A stretch of 64,000 nucleotides of DNA from positions 1 through 64,000 of the forward strand of contig NTJN01000004.1 in assembly GCA_002457515.1 (NCBI GenBank), read 5' to 3'. Positions within the stretch are counted from its first letter, which is position 1. Each line of letters starts with the position of its first letter. Under the pieces are notes generated by a model. That model was given only the letters and a program-made list of their open reading frames with translations. It searched no databases and had not been told where the DNA came from. Made by a program: the position numbers and the translations under genes. This DNA is from Pelagibacterales bacterium MED-G40 (GTDB taxonomy: Bacteria; Pseudomonadota; Alphaproteobacteria; Pelagibacterales; Pelagibacteraceae). Of this stretch, positions 1 to 9,653 are shown piece by piece.

Positions 1-241
1 TTTTATTTGATATCTCGTTCACCTGAATTTGAACATCCTCAAATTTAGTTATATCTAAAATTTTAAAAGAAATTTTTTTATCTTTATTTTGATCTACAAT
101 TTTTTGGGTAGCTGCTTTATCTATATCCCAAATGATAACTTCAGCACCAGAGTCTAAAAACTTTTTTGTAATTGCTAATCCAAAACCTTGTGCGCCACCA
201 GTAACAATAGCAACCTTACCACTTAAATCGTATTTGTTCAT
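1..241 (-). CDS. SDR-family oxidoreductase, N-terminal part only (continues beyond window start)
   Basis: Reverse-strand translation starts MNKYDLSGKVAIVTGGAQGFG (Rossmann TGGxxGxG); its ATG overlaps the TGA stop of the 238..1527 gene (ATGA). Confidence 0.8.
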   Translation of the reverse strand, partial: MNKYDLSGKVAIVTGGAQGFGLAITKKFLDSGAEVIIWDIDKAATQKIVDQNKDKKISFKILDITKFEDVQIQVNEISNK

Positions 242-1527
242 TTATTTGAAAAGCCGTATTTTCTAAGCCTAATATCTGCTGTTCGAGCATGAGCTTCCAT
301 TCCTTCTGCTCTACCCAGTCTTGCTGCTGTTGCACCAACAACTTTTGTAGCCTCTTTAGTCATCCTTTGAAAGGTAAGAGTTTTAATGAATTTTCCAACA
401 AAAAGACCACCCGTATATCTCCCTCCTCCCTTTGTAGGAAGAATATGATTAGTTCCTGAGCATTTATCTCCATAAGCAACTGTTGTCTCCTCACCCAAAA
501 ACAAAGAGCCATAATTTCTTAATCTTTTTAACCACCAGTCTAAATTTTCAGCATGAACCTCTAAATGCTCTGATGCATATTTGTCGCTAACCTCAGCCAT
601 TTCCTCATGAGTGTCACAAAGTATTACTTCGCCATAATCTTTCCAGGCATCAGTAGCATTAACTTTTGCTAGTTCTGGTAATTCGTTTATTAATTCAGGA
701 ACTCTTTTCATAGTGTAGTCGGCTAATGATTTATCTGTAGTAAAAAGCCAGCCAGGTGAGTTATAACCGTGCTCTAACTGACCAACAATATCAACCGCTA
801 CTATCTCTTTGTCAGCAGACTTGTCAGCTATAATTGCAATTTCGGTTGGGCCAGCAAACTGATCTATGCCTACTTTCCCATAAACAATTCTTTTTGCCTC
901 AGCCACATATTGATTTCCAGCACCAACAAGAAAATCTACTGGTGGATTGTTGAAACAACCATGAGTCATTGAGCCAATAGCTGCTACACCTCCTAAATTC
1001 ATTATAACGTCAGCACCACAATGATTAGCGGCAAAAATAATTCCAGGATTTGCTCCGTCCTTGTCTTTAGGAGGACTTGCGCAAATAATTTTTTTTACAC
1101 CTGCTACTTTTGCAGGAGTAATTGCCATAACAGCTGATGATATATGTGCATAACGCCCACCTGGAATATAACATCCTGCAGTATCAACTGGAATCAACCT
1201 TTGTCCTGCAAACAATCCTTTCGATAATTCAATTTCAAAATCATTATTCATGCTTTTTAATTGATGTTCAGCAAATTTTCTAATTCTATCGTGCGCAAAC
1301 TTTACGTCATCTTTAGTTTTTTGATCAACTTTCTTAATCGCTTCTTCAATTTTATCCTTGGAGACAATTACTTCTCCGTCATATTTATCAAATTTTTTAT
1401 TTAATTCTTTTAGCGCTTCTTCTTTTCTTTTTGCTATATCGTTAAGAATGCTTTGCACTGCTGCTTGAGTTTTATGATCATCCGTTTCCGGAGTTTTAGC
1501 TGCTTTTTTTATATATTTAACTGCCAT
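238..1527 (-). CDS. hpsN: Histidinol dehydrogenase-family protein of the sulfopropanediol dehydrogenase (HpsN) type
   Basis: HisD-fold motifs (GPGN-like GAGNQYVAEAKR, DQFAGPTEI) plus HpsN-like YGSLFLGEETTVAYGDKCSGTNHILPTKGGGRYTGGLFVGKF; next to SDR and TRAP genes rather than his genes. Confidence 0.75.
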   Translation of the reverse strand: MAVKYIKKAAKTPETDDHKTQAAVQSILNDIAKRKEEALKELNKKFDKYDGEVIVSKDKIEEAIKKVDQKTKDDVKFAHDRIRKFAEHQLKSMNNDFEIELSKGLFAGQRLIPVDTAGCYIPGGRYAHISSAVMAITPAKVAGVKKIICASPPKDKDGANPGIIFAANHCGADVIMNLGGVAAIGSMTHGCFNNPPVDFLVGAGNQYVAEAKRIVYGKVGIDQFAGPTEIAIIADKSADKEIVAVDIVGQLEHGYNSPGWLFTTDKSLADYTMKRVPELINELPELAKVNATDAWKDYGEVILCDTHEEMAEVSDKYASEHLEVHAENLDWWLKRLRNYGSLFLGEETTVAYGDKCSGTNHILPTKGGGRYTGGLFVGKFIKTLTFQRMTKEATKVVGATAARLGRAEGMEAHARTADIRLRKYGFSNK

Positions 1528-2851
1528 AAAGTAAAGTTGGTAACCACAAAGCTATTTGTGGAAATAATACTATTAATACTAATCCAATAATTTGCAAGAC
1601 CATAAATTGCATCATTCCATAATAAATATCTTTTAAATCCCATTCAGGTACCACCCCTTTTAAAAAATATGCTGAAAGGGCGACAGGAGGAGATAGCCAG
1701 GCGGTTTGGAGATTGACGGCGACTAGTATAGCAAACCAAGTTAAATTAAAACCCAATGCTTCTACTAACGGTAAAATAATCGGGATAATAATCATTACTA
1801 TTGGAACCCATTCTAAAGGCCAACCTAATAAAAATATCATCGCCATTATCATTGCCAGGATAAGATATTTATTCATTTCTAATCCAAGCAGGAATTCAGT
1901 TAATAGTGTTGGTGTGCCTAATCTTGCAAATACTGCTCCAAAGAAATTTGAGGCAGCAACTAAAACCATTATTAGTGCTGTAATTTCTAAAGTTTTAACT
2001 AAAGCTTCTTGTAATTTTGGTAACGACAACTTCTTGTATGCTAAAGATAAAAGTAGTGCGCCCATAGCTCCACATCCAGCTGCTTCTGTAGGAGTTGCAA
2101 ATCCAAATAAAATACTTCCAAGTGCTGCAAAAACTAAAGCAGCTGGCGGCACAAGTCCTAAAAAGAATTCAATCCAAACCTTCGACATACTTGTAGCTCT
2201 CATATCTTCTGGTAATGGAGGTCCTAATTTAGGGTCAATCATGCATCTAATTGTTGTGTATGCTGCATATAAAGTAGCTAATAAGATTCCTGGAAATATT
2301 GCTGCAGCAAATAAATCAATAACAGGAATTTCCATTATGGGACCCATAACTACAAGCATAATACTTGGTGGAATTAAAATACCTAACGTTCCTCCAGCAG
2401 TAATAGTTCCTGCTGCTAATCTTACATTGTAGCCAGATCTATTCATTGATTTAGCTGCCATGATTCCTAAAATTGTTACAGAGGCTCCAACTATTCCGGT
2501 TGCAGCTGCAAATATTACTGAAACAAATAAAACTGCATAGTAAAGTGATCCTCTAACTCTTGCCAACATTAGTTGAAATGCAGAAAACAGTCTTTCCATT
2601 AGTCCAGCCTGCTCCATCATAATTCCCATAAAGACAAAGAGCGGGACGGCAGCGAGAGTTTGTTCTGTCATCACCATCGAAAACTGTAAGGTCATTAAAT
2701 AAAAGACGAGTTTACCAAATCCTAGATATCCAAAAACAAACCCTAAAAATATAAGAGTAAAAGATATTGGAAACCCTACAAATATTGCAAATAACATTAC
2801 TCCAACTAAAATAAAGCCAAGAATAGCTGGATCAATTAATTCGGCGATCAT
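1517..2851 (-). CDS. TRAP transporter large permease, DctM family
   Basis: About 444 aa, many TM segments, DctM-like GxLIPPSIMLVVMG motif; next to DctQ and DctP genes. Confidence 0.9.
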   Translation of the reverse strand: MIAELIDPAILGFILVGVMLFAIFVGFPISFTLIFLGFVFGYLGFGKLVFYLMTLQFSMVMTEQTLAAVPLFVFMGIMMEQAGLMERLFSAFQLMLARVRGSLYYAVLFVSVIFAAATGIVGASVTILGIMAAKSMNRSGYNVRLAAGTITAGGTLGILIPPSIMLVVMGPIMEIPVIDLFAAAIFPGILLATLYAAYTTIRCMIDPKLGPPLPEDMRATSMSKVWIEFFLGLVPPAALVFAALGSILFGFATPTEAAGCGAMGALLLSLAYKKLSLPKLQEALVKTLEITALIMVLVAASNFFGAVFARLGTPTLLTEFLLGLEMNKYLILAMIMAMIFLLGWPLEWVPIVMIIIPIILPLVEALGFNLTWFAILVAVNLQTAWLSPPVALSAYFLKGVVPEWDLKDIYYGMMQFMVLQIIGLVLIVLFPQIALWLPTLLYGS

Positions 2852-3462
2852 TTAGTATCTCCTGGCCACTCACCTTTTTTTGATGCCCAGTAACTTTTAA
2901 GTAATTCTGAAATACCTTGAACAAGAAGAAATATAATTCCTATAAGTAAGCAACTTTTGATTGGCCACATATATGGCATCCAAGTTGTGTCCATTCCTCT
3001 TTCGCCTCTTTGTATTGACTCACCTACATAGCCAATAGTCATGTAAAGAAAAACTATTAATCCTGGAAAATAAAATAAAATGTATAACCAAAAATCAATT
3101 AATCCTTGGTTTTTAATCTTAAAGTTTCTGTATAAAAAATCTGCTCTAATGTGAACTCCTCTTGAAAGTGCATAGCCTGCACCTAACATAAACAAAGCAC
3201 CATATAAAAAACGACTTATATCGTAAGCCCAAATTGTAGGAGCTAAAAATAACTTTCTCATTATAACTTCATAAGTCATTGCAAATATTAAAGGTATAAG
3301 TATCCAGCAAACTATATTACCTACCCACTTACTAAATTTATCTATTGAAGTAATTGTTTTAGCCATCCAAGAAGGCATATCGACGGGCATTTTTCCTAAT
3401 CCACCACGTCTTTCCGCTATCATTTCATCTGAAATATCAAATTTTGATTGCTTGTTGCTCAT
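2848..3462 (-). CDS. TRAP transporter small permease, DctQ family
   Basis: About 204 aa four-TM protein; ATGA-type overlap with DctM. Confidence 0.85.
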   Translation of the reverse strand: MSNKQSKFDISDEMIAERRGGLGKMPVDMPSWMAKTITSIDKFSKWVGNIVCWILIPLIFAMTYEVIMRKLFLAPTIWAYDISRFLYGALFMLGAGYALSRGVHIRADFLYRNFKIKNQGLIDFWLYILFYFPGLIVFLYMTIGYVGESIQRGERGMDTTWMPYMWPIKSCLLIGIIFLLVQGISELLKSYWASKKGEWPGDTK

Positions 3463-3480
3463 AGTTAATTCTAAAAAATT

Positions 3481-3505
3481 AGAGCGGACTATAAAAGTCC
3501 GCTCT
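3481..3505 (-). terminator. Intercistronic hairpin between dctP and dctQ (attenuator/partial terminator)
   Basis: Perfect inverted repeat AGAGCGGACT-ataaa-AGTCCGCTCT; on the minus strand it is followed by AATTTTTTAG. Confidence 0.75.
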
Positions 3506-3527
3506 AAATATTCTTTAATTTAATTTA

Positions 3528-4622
3528 TTACTTTAATGTCGCTGCGTGAGCCATACCTAGCTTAGCATTTGACATTTGAGCACCTGCCCAGAAAGGAACA
3601 GCTATATCAGCAAACTCTTTCATAGAGTCATATACTTCTGCAAAAAATTTGTTGTCTTTAGCATTTTTATTCAAAGTTTTCTTTGCTGCTGCCATATATT
3701 CCTTAAAGTAGTCTGTGGGAGTATCTTCAAGAATTACTCCGTGCTTAGTAGTTAATTCTCTTAAAGCTTTTCCATTTTCATAGATTCTATAGCTTAGAGA
3801 TTTAGCTAATGAAGCATTAGCAGCTACCTCAAGAGATTTTTTCTCATGAGCAGTCATTTTTTTATAAGTTTTTCCAGTAATATAAAAGTCAGCATTTACC
3901 ACTACTTGGTGTAAACCTTGTAGGTAATAGTGTTTTAATACCTTTTGAAAACCAAATGTTAAATCTGGTTTAGGGCAACACCACTCCGCTGCATCGATTG
4001 TACCTGCTTGTAATGCTGGTAGAATATCTCCACCACCCATTGCTACAGATGCTATACCGATATCTTTATATGTTTGACCAGGTATTCCTGGAGGTGTTCT
4101 GAATTTATATTTTCTAAAGTCGGCCATGTTTTTAATTGGTTTAGGAAACCATCCTAAAGCCTCTGGTCCAACTGGTTGAAGCATAAATCCTTTAATATCT
4201 CTTCCCATTTCTTTCCAGAGTCGGTCGTATAGTTCTTTACCACCGCCGTATTGGAACCAAGATAAGAAGGCTAAGTTATCTATACCCACTCCGCCACCTG
4301 CTACTGGTGATCCAAATAGCATGGCCGCTGGGTGATCGCCTGACCAATAGTGTGTCCAAGCAAATCCGCAGTCGATTAATCCTTTGTCTACTGCATCAAG
4401 TGTTTCTTTTACTCCTACAACAGCTCCAGCTGGTAAAATTTCAAATTTTAACGAGCCGTCAGTAAGCGCTGTTACAGTGTCAGTAAAGTCCTTTAACATT
4501 TTAACTTCATCAGCTTTAGTGTTAAGAACGGTCTGACATTTTAATGTTTTAGCGTTAGCAGCAGTCATTGAAAATCCAATAAATACAGCTAAACTTAAAA
4601 CAACAGTTAATAATTTTTTCAT
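3528..4622 (-). CDS. TRAP transporter substrate-binding protein, DctP family
   Basis: Signal peptide (MKKLLTVVLSLAVFIGFSMTAANA) and DctP-like sequence; upstream of DctQM. Confidence 0.9.
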   Translation of the reverse strand: MKKLLTVVLSLAVFIGFSMTAANAKTLKCQTVLNTKADEVKMLKDFTDTVTALTDGSLKFEILPAGAVVGVKETLDAVDKGLIDCGFAWTHYWSGDHPAAMLFGSPVAGGGVGIDNLAFLSWFQYGGGKELYDRLWKEMGRDIKGFMLQPVGPEALGWFPKPIKNMADFRKYKFRTPPGIPGQTYKDIGIASVAMGGGDILPALQAGTIDAAEWCCPKPDLTFGFQKVLKHYYLQGLHQVVVNADFYITGKTYKKMTAHEKKSLEVAANASLAKSLSYRIYENGKALRELTTKHGVILEDTPTDYFKEYMAAAKKTLNKNAKDNKFFAEVYDSMKEFADIAVPFWAGAQMSNAKLGMAHAATLK

Positions 4623-4760
4623 TATTCCCCCGTTTAGTTATTGATAATTCAGGAATTAAACCTCTTTAAAATTTTAGAGTCAAACACTAGTATTTAAACT
4701 ATAGGTTGAATTTCGTACATTGGCAAATATACGTTTTAGACCTATAAAGTATAATTATTC

Positions 4761-6380
4761 ATGGAAAATTTTGATTACATAATAGTTGGAGCAGGCTCAG
4801 CTGGATGTGTTTTAGCAAACCGTTTAACAGCTAATAATAAATTTAAAGTTCTTTTGTTAGAAGCAGGGGGAAAAGATAATTACCCTTGGATACATATTCC
4901 AGTTGGTTATTACAAAACAATGCATAATCCAAAAGTAGATTGGTGTTTTCATACAGAAAAAGATGAAAGCATGAATAATAGGTCGATTAGGTACCCGAGG
5001 GGTAAAACTTTAGGTGGAAGCTCTTCAATTAACGGACTTTTATGGATTCGAGGTCAAAGTAAAGATTACGATAATTGGAGACAAATGGGTAATAGCGGAT
5101 GGGGTTGGAATGATGTCCTGCCTTATTTTTTAAAATCTGAAAATAATGAGTTAGGCAAAAGTGAATTTCACAATGACAGCGGTCCTATTATGGTTTCAAA
5201 TAAAAGAATTAATCTAAAAATGTTAGATGAGTTCCAAAATGCAGCTGAAGAATATGGAATACCAAAAACAAATGATTTTAATACAGGAGATAATACAGGA
5301 ATAGGTTTTTTTCAGTTTACAACTAATCATAATAAATCTTTACTCAAATTAAGATGTAGTGCTGCTAAAGGATATTTAGATCCAATAAAAAAAAGAAAAA
5401 ATTTAAAAATAATAACTAATGCGCATGTTCAAAAAATTAATTTTGAAGGTACAAAAGCAGAAAGTGTTAATTTTTTTCAAGGAGATAAAATTGTCACTAT
5501 TAAAGCGAGTAAAGAAATTATTTTATCAGCAGGTTCAATAGGATCTCCTCACATACTTCAAGTATCTGGAATAGGAGATGTCAATAAACTTAAGAAAAAC
5601 GGCATAAAAACTATTCATGAATTAAAAGGAGTTGGTATGAACTTACAAGATCATCTAATGTTCAGACCAGTTTATAAGGTAAAAAATTTAAAATCTTTAA
5701 ATGGAAAAATAAATAGTTTACTGGGAAATTTTATGATTGGTTTAGAGTATCTTTTAAAACAAAGCGGACCAATGACAATGGGGGCAAGTCAAGTGTGTGG
5801 TTTTGCTAAAAGTGACTCTTCAAAAGAAACCCCTAATTTACAATTTCATGTTCAGCCAATAAGTACAGATATTCTTGGAGCATCTAAACTGCATGATTTC
5901 GATGGAATAACCCCAACTGTTGCTAACATTAGACCTTCCAGCAGAGGTGAGATTTCAATAGTAAGTAATGATAGTAGAATTAACCCAAAAATTAAAATGA
6001 ACTACTTGTCCACACAAGATGATAGAATGGTGGCAGCTCAAGGTTTGAAATTAGTTAGAAAAATTATGCTTGAAACTGAAACATTTAAAAAATATGAGCC
6101 AGAAGAATATAGACCAGGAGTTCATATAACAGATAACGAAGAATTAGTAAAAGCTGGTAGTGAATTTACTCAAACTATTTTCCATCCAGTTGGAACATGT
6201 AAAATGGGTAAAGATGAAAATGCCGTTGTAAATGATAAGCTATATGTACATGGACTTCAAAATCTAAGGGTGATAGATGCATCAATAATGCCAAATATTA
6301 CCTCTGGAAATACAAATGCTCCAACTATAATGATTGCAGAAAAAGGTGCAGATTTTATTTTAAACAACCAAAAAAAATGA
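4761..6380 (+). CDS. GMC-family FAD oxidoreductase (choline dehydrogenase-like)
   Basis: FDYIIVGAGSAGCVLANRL; GKTLGGSSSINGLLWIRG; C-terminal HPVGTCKMG ... NTNAPTIMIAEKGA. Confidence 0.92.
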   Translation: MENFDYIIVGAGSAGCVLANRLTANNKFKVLLLEAGGKDNYPWIHIPVGYYKTMHNPKVDWCFHTEKDESMNNRSIRYPRGKTLGGSSSINGLLWIRGQSKDYDNWRQMGNSGWGWNDVLPYFLKSENNELGKSEFHNDSGPIMVSNKRINLKMLDEFQNAAEEYGIPKTNDFNTGDNTGIGFFQFTTNHNKSLLKLRCSAAKGYLDPIKKRKNLKIITNAHVQKINFEGTKAESVNFFQGDKIVTIKASKEIILSAGSIGSPHILQVSGIGDVNKLKKNGIKTIHELKGVGMNLQDHLMFRPVYKVKNLKSLNGKINSLLGNFMIGLEYLLKQSGPMTMGASQVCGFAKSDSSKETPNLQFHVQPISTDILGASKLHDFDGITPTVANIRPSSRGEISIVSNDSRINPKIKMNYLSTQDDRMVAAQGLKLVRKIMLETETFKKYEPEEYRPGVHITDNEELVKAGSEFTQTIFHPVGTCKMGKDENAVVNDKLYVHGLQNLRVIDASIMPNITSGNTNAPTIMIAEKGADFILNNQKK

Positions 6381-6949
6381 CAGAAGAATTTATAATTTTA
6401 ACTCAAATAATATTTATTGATTTAGTTTTAGCAGGTGATAATGCCATCATTATAGGAATGGTCGCATCAAAGTTTGATCAAGATAAAAGGAAAAAAATAA
6501 TTTTTTTTGGTATAGGTGCAGCAGTTATTTTAAGAATATTGTTCACGTTAATTACAACATATTTATTAATGATAACCGGTTTAAGATTAGTCGGAGGAAT
6601 TTTACTACTCTACATATGCTACAAATTATATATGGATGTAATTAAAGGCCAAATCGAAAAGAAAGATATAAAAGTTGATAATAGTTCTTTTGGAAAAGCA
6701 ATTTTTACAATAATCATGGCAGATATTACAATGAGTCTCGATAATGTATTAAGCGTTGCAGGGGCAGCTAAAGGACATTTTGTGTTATTAATATTTGGAC
6801 TATCTTTGTCAATTGCTTTAATGGCTTTTGCAGCTAATCTTATAGCAAAATGGATTGAGAAATATAAATGGATTGGGTGGGTAGGTTTATTAGCTATACT
6901 ATTAGTTGCAATAGATTTAATATATACTGATCTCAAGTTGATTTTGTAA
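6377..6949 (+). CDS. TerC family integral membrane protein
   Basis: DLVLAGDNAIIIGMVAS and DITMSLDNVLSVAGAAKG, TerC hallmark motifs. Confidence 0.9.
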   Translation: MTEEFIILTQIIFIDLVLAGDNAIIIGMVASKFDQDKRKKIIFFGIGAAVILRILFTLITTYLLMITGLRLVGGILLLYICYKLYMDVIKGQIEKKDIKVDNSSFGKAIFTIIMADITMSLDNVLSVAGAAKGHFVLLIFGLSLSIALMAFAANLIAKWIEKYKWIGWVGLLAILLVAIDLIYTDLKLIL

Positions 6950-6951
6950 AA

Positions 6952-7719
6952 ATGTTTCTAAAAAAATATAATCTTAAAAATAAATACGCCTTAGTGACTG
7001 GTGCAGGTAAGGGTCTTGGAAAGGCTTGTGCAATAGCACTCGCTGAGGCAGGAGCAAACCTTATTGTTATTAGCAGAACAGAACAAGACTTAGTTTCAGT
7101 ATCCAAAATAATTAAAAGATTTAGAGTAAAATGTAAATCATATGTCTGTGATGTTACAGATTACGAAGAAGTGAAGGAAATGGTAAATAAAGTAAACAAA
7201 ATTGATATTTTGGTTAATAATGCAGGAACAAATATTCCCGAACATTTTTTAAAAGTTAAAACTGAAAATATGGAGCGTTTGGTAAATATTAATACTGTTG
7301 CTGCTTTCAATGTAGCGCAGCTTGTTGCGCTTAAAATGGTAAAATTAAAAAAAAGAAAAAAAGTTGGGGGATCAATTATTAATATGTCTTCTCAAATGGG
7401 CCATGTTAGTGGACCTAAAAGAAGTGTGTATAGTATGAATAAATTTGGTTTGGAAGGATTGACAAAAGGTATGGCTTTAGAACTAGCAGAAAATAATATC
7501 AGAGTGAACACAGTTTGTCCTACTTTTGTAGTCACGCCAATGACAAAAAAGTTTTTAAAAGATAAAAAATTTAAGAGAGAAGTGCTTAAAAATATTCCTC
7601 TTGGTAGATTTGCGGAATTGCCAGAGATAGCATCGACTGTTGTTTTTTTAGCTTCAGATGCAGCTTCAATGATAACCGGAACTTCTTTGTTAGTAGATGG
7701 TGGATGGACAGCAAGATAA
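6952..7719 (+). CDS. SDR family oxidoreductase
   Basis: TGAGKGLGKA; NNAGTN; S...YSMNKFG catalytic triad; VDGGWTA C-terminus. Confidence 0.92.
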   Translation: MFLKKYNLKNKYALVTGAGKGLGKACAIALAEAGANLIVISRTEQDLVSVSKIIKRFRVKCKSYVCDVTDYEEVKEMVNKVNKIDILVNNAGTNIPEHFLKVKTENMERLVNINTVAAFNVAQLVALKMVKLKKRKKVGGSIINMSSQMGHVSGPKRSVYSMNKFGLEGLTKGMALELAENNIRVNTVCPTFVVTPMTKKFLKDKKFKREVLKNIPLGRFAELPEIASTVVFLASDAASMITGTSLLVDGGWTAR

Positions 7720-8510
7720 TAAGATATATTTTAATAATATTTTTAATAAGCTTTGAAGTTTCTGCATTAGAATTTGAAGGAAAATTTATTCAAGGCCATT
7801 TTATCATTGGAAAAGCAGATCCAAAATCAAAAATATGGATAGGTGAAAAAAAGGTTAAAGTTACAGATGATGGATATTTTGCGTTTGGTATAGGTAGAGA
7901 CCAAAAATATGACATTATAATTACTCACGAGATCAACGGTGAAAAACAAAAAATATTAAAAAAAGTTCAAAAAAGAAAATATAAGATACAGAGAATTGAT
8001 GGGCTTCCTAAAAAAAAAGTTACTCCTCCCAAAGAAGTTTATGAGAGGATAAAAAGAGAAAATAAAATTATATCTGATGCTCGAGCAATAGAGAGTAATT
8101 TAACGTTTTTTAAAAAAAAATTTATTTCACCGCTTGAAAATGCGATAATAACCGGCGTGTATGGAAGTCAAAGAATTTTAAATGGGAAACCTAAATGGCC
8201 TCATTACGGAATTGATTTTGCAGCTAAAGAAGGAACGGAAATAAGGGCGATGTTAGATGGAACTGCAACTATGGTTGAGAGTGATATGTTTTACACAGGA
8301 GGCACTCTCATTTTTGATCATGGTCATGGAGTTTCGACTTTGTATATGCATATGCAAAAAATTTTTGTTAAAAAGGGACAAAAAGTAAAACAAGGTGATG
8401 TAATTGGTACAGTTGGATCTACGGGTAGATCAACAGGCGCTCACTTAGATATTAGATTAAATTGGTTTGGTGTTAGATTAGATCCTGCAACAGTTCTGGA
8501 AATAAAATGA
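7704..8510 (+). CDS. M23-family metallopeptidase
   Basis: HYGIDFAAKEGTEIRAMLDG; DHGHGVSTLYMHMQ; GSTGRSTGAHLDIRL. Confidence 0.9.
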   Translation: MDSKIIRYILIIFLISFEVSALEFEGKFIQGHFIIGKADPKSKIWIGEKKVKVTDDGYFAFGIGRDQKYDIIITHEINGEKQKILKKVQKRKYKIQRIDGLPKKKVTPPKEVYERIKRENKIISDARAIESNLTFFKKKFISPLENAIITGVYGSQRILNGKPKWPHYGIDFAAKEGTEIRAMLDGTATMVESDMFYTGGTLIFDHGHGVSTLYMHMQKIFVKKGQKVKQGDVIGTVGSTGRSTGAHLDIRLNWFGVRLDPATVLEIK

Positions 8511-9652
8511 AAATTAATAAAATTTTTTTAAATTTATTATTTTTAATGATTGTTTTAGTTGTAATTGAATTATCTTCATCAACAATAATCTATATAAAAG
8601 AAAAAAAAGTAAGTTTTCTGTTTAAGCCTTTTAGTAAAATTGCTAAAAATTTTCAACAAGAACAAGAAGTTTTTCTTGTAAATTGGGATAAGAATAAAGA
8701 TAAAATTGTTCCAGGCAATTATTCACATAAAAAGAATGGAGAAAAAATTAAATACAAAATTAACTCCAGAGGATTTAGAGGTGATGAATTTAGTTTAAAA
8801 AAAAACGTTAAAAATCGAATTATTGCTTTTGGAGGATCAACCACTATTGGGTTGGGCAGTGAAATAAATGAAACCTATCCAAAAAGTCTTCAAGATAGAC
8901 TTGAGAAAGAAGATTATGATGTAGAGGTTTTAAATTTTGGACTTCCAGCAAAGTCTTTAAATTTCATAAGAGAATTATATTTTAAGGAGGCATTTAAATA
9001 TAAGCCAGATATCATAATTATTTATTCTAATAGAAATCCAACAATGTATGACTCGATTGGAACTAAAATTATGATTGATGAGAGACTAGATAACGATAAA
9101 ATTATTAGGACAAATTTATTTTTAATGGATAATGTAATGACTTTTAGACTTTTGTATAAATTATATAGAAAAGTTATAAATTTAACTATCAGATCTGATG
9201 AGGTCATATCTCCATATAAAAATGACGTAAAACATAATATCTTTTATTTTACCGATCAATATTACAAAACTTTAAATGAAATAATTAAATTTAGTAAAAA
9301 AAACTCAACAAAAGTAGTTTTAGTTAAACAAGCGTTCTTTTTTAACCCGCCAATACAAAAAAAATTAAGATCTTATGATCTAAAAGAGAATATAGAAGTT
9401 TTAAAAAATCTAAAAAAAAATAATATTGACCAATTAAACTACCATGACAGTTTTTGGTCAGTAACAAATGTTGTTCTTAATAAAACAATGGACAAATTCA
9501 AAAATCATCAAAATGTAATTGTTGTTGATCCAATAGAGTCGTTGTTAGAAAATAAACAAAACTTTACCGATTATGTTCATTTAAGTCCTAAGGGAAACGT
9601 AATTCTCGCAAATAAAATAAGTGACAAAATTAAATCTATTTTGAGAAAATAA
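8507..9652 (+). CDS. SGNH/GDSL-like hydrolase, membrane anchored
   Basis: IIAFGGSTTIGLG block I; DYVHLSPKGNVILA C-terminal DxxH; N-terminal TM. Confidence 0.8.
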   Translation: MKINKIFLNLLFLMIVLVVIELSSSTIIYIKEKKVSFLFKPFSKIAKNFQQEQEVFLVNWDKNKDKIVPGNYSHKKNGEKIKYKINSRGFRGDEFSLKKNVKNRIIAFGGSTTIGLGSEINETYPKSLQDRLEKEDYDVEVLNFGLPAKSLNFIRELYFKEAFKYKPDIIIIYSNRNPTMYDSIGTKIMIDERLDNDKIIRTNLFLMDNVMTFRLLYKLYRKVINLTIRSDEVISPYKNDVKHNIFYFTDQYYKTLNEIIKFSKKNSTKVVLVKQAFFFNPPIQKKLRSYDLKENIEVLKNLKKNNIDQLNYHDSFWSVTNVVLNKTMDKFKNHQNVIVVDPIESLLENKQNFTDYVHLSPKGNVILANKISDKIKSILRK

Positions 9653-9653
9653 A

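Noticed and set aside
238-1527. Annotating this gene as histidine-biosynthetic hisD
   Set aside because: Context (SDR, TRAP) and HpsN-type C-terminal motifs favour a sulfopropanediol-type dehydrogenase.
1713-2432. 239-aa plus-strand ORF opposite DctM
   Set aside because: Antisense of a well-supported DctM gene; low-complexity shadow translation.
6619-6936. 105-aa minus-strand ORF inside the terC gene
   Set aside because: Antisense of a gene with clear TerC motifs.
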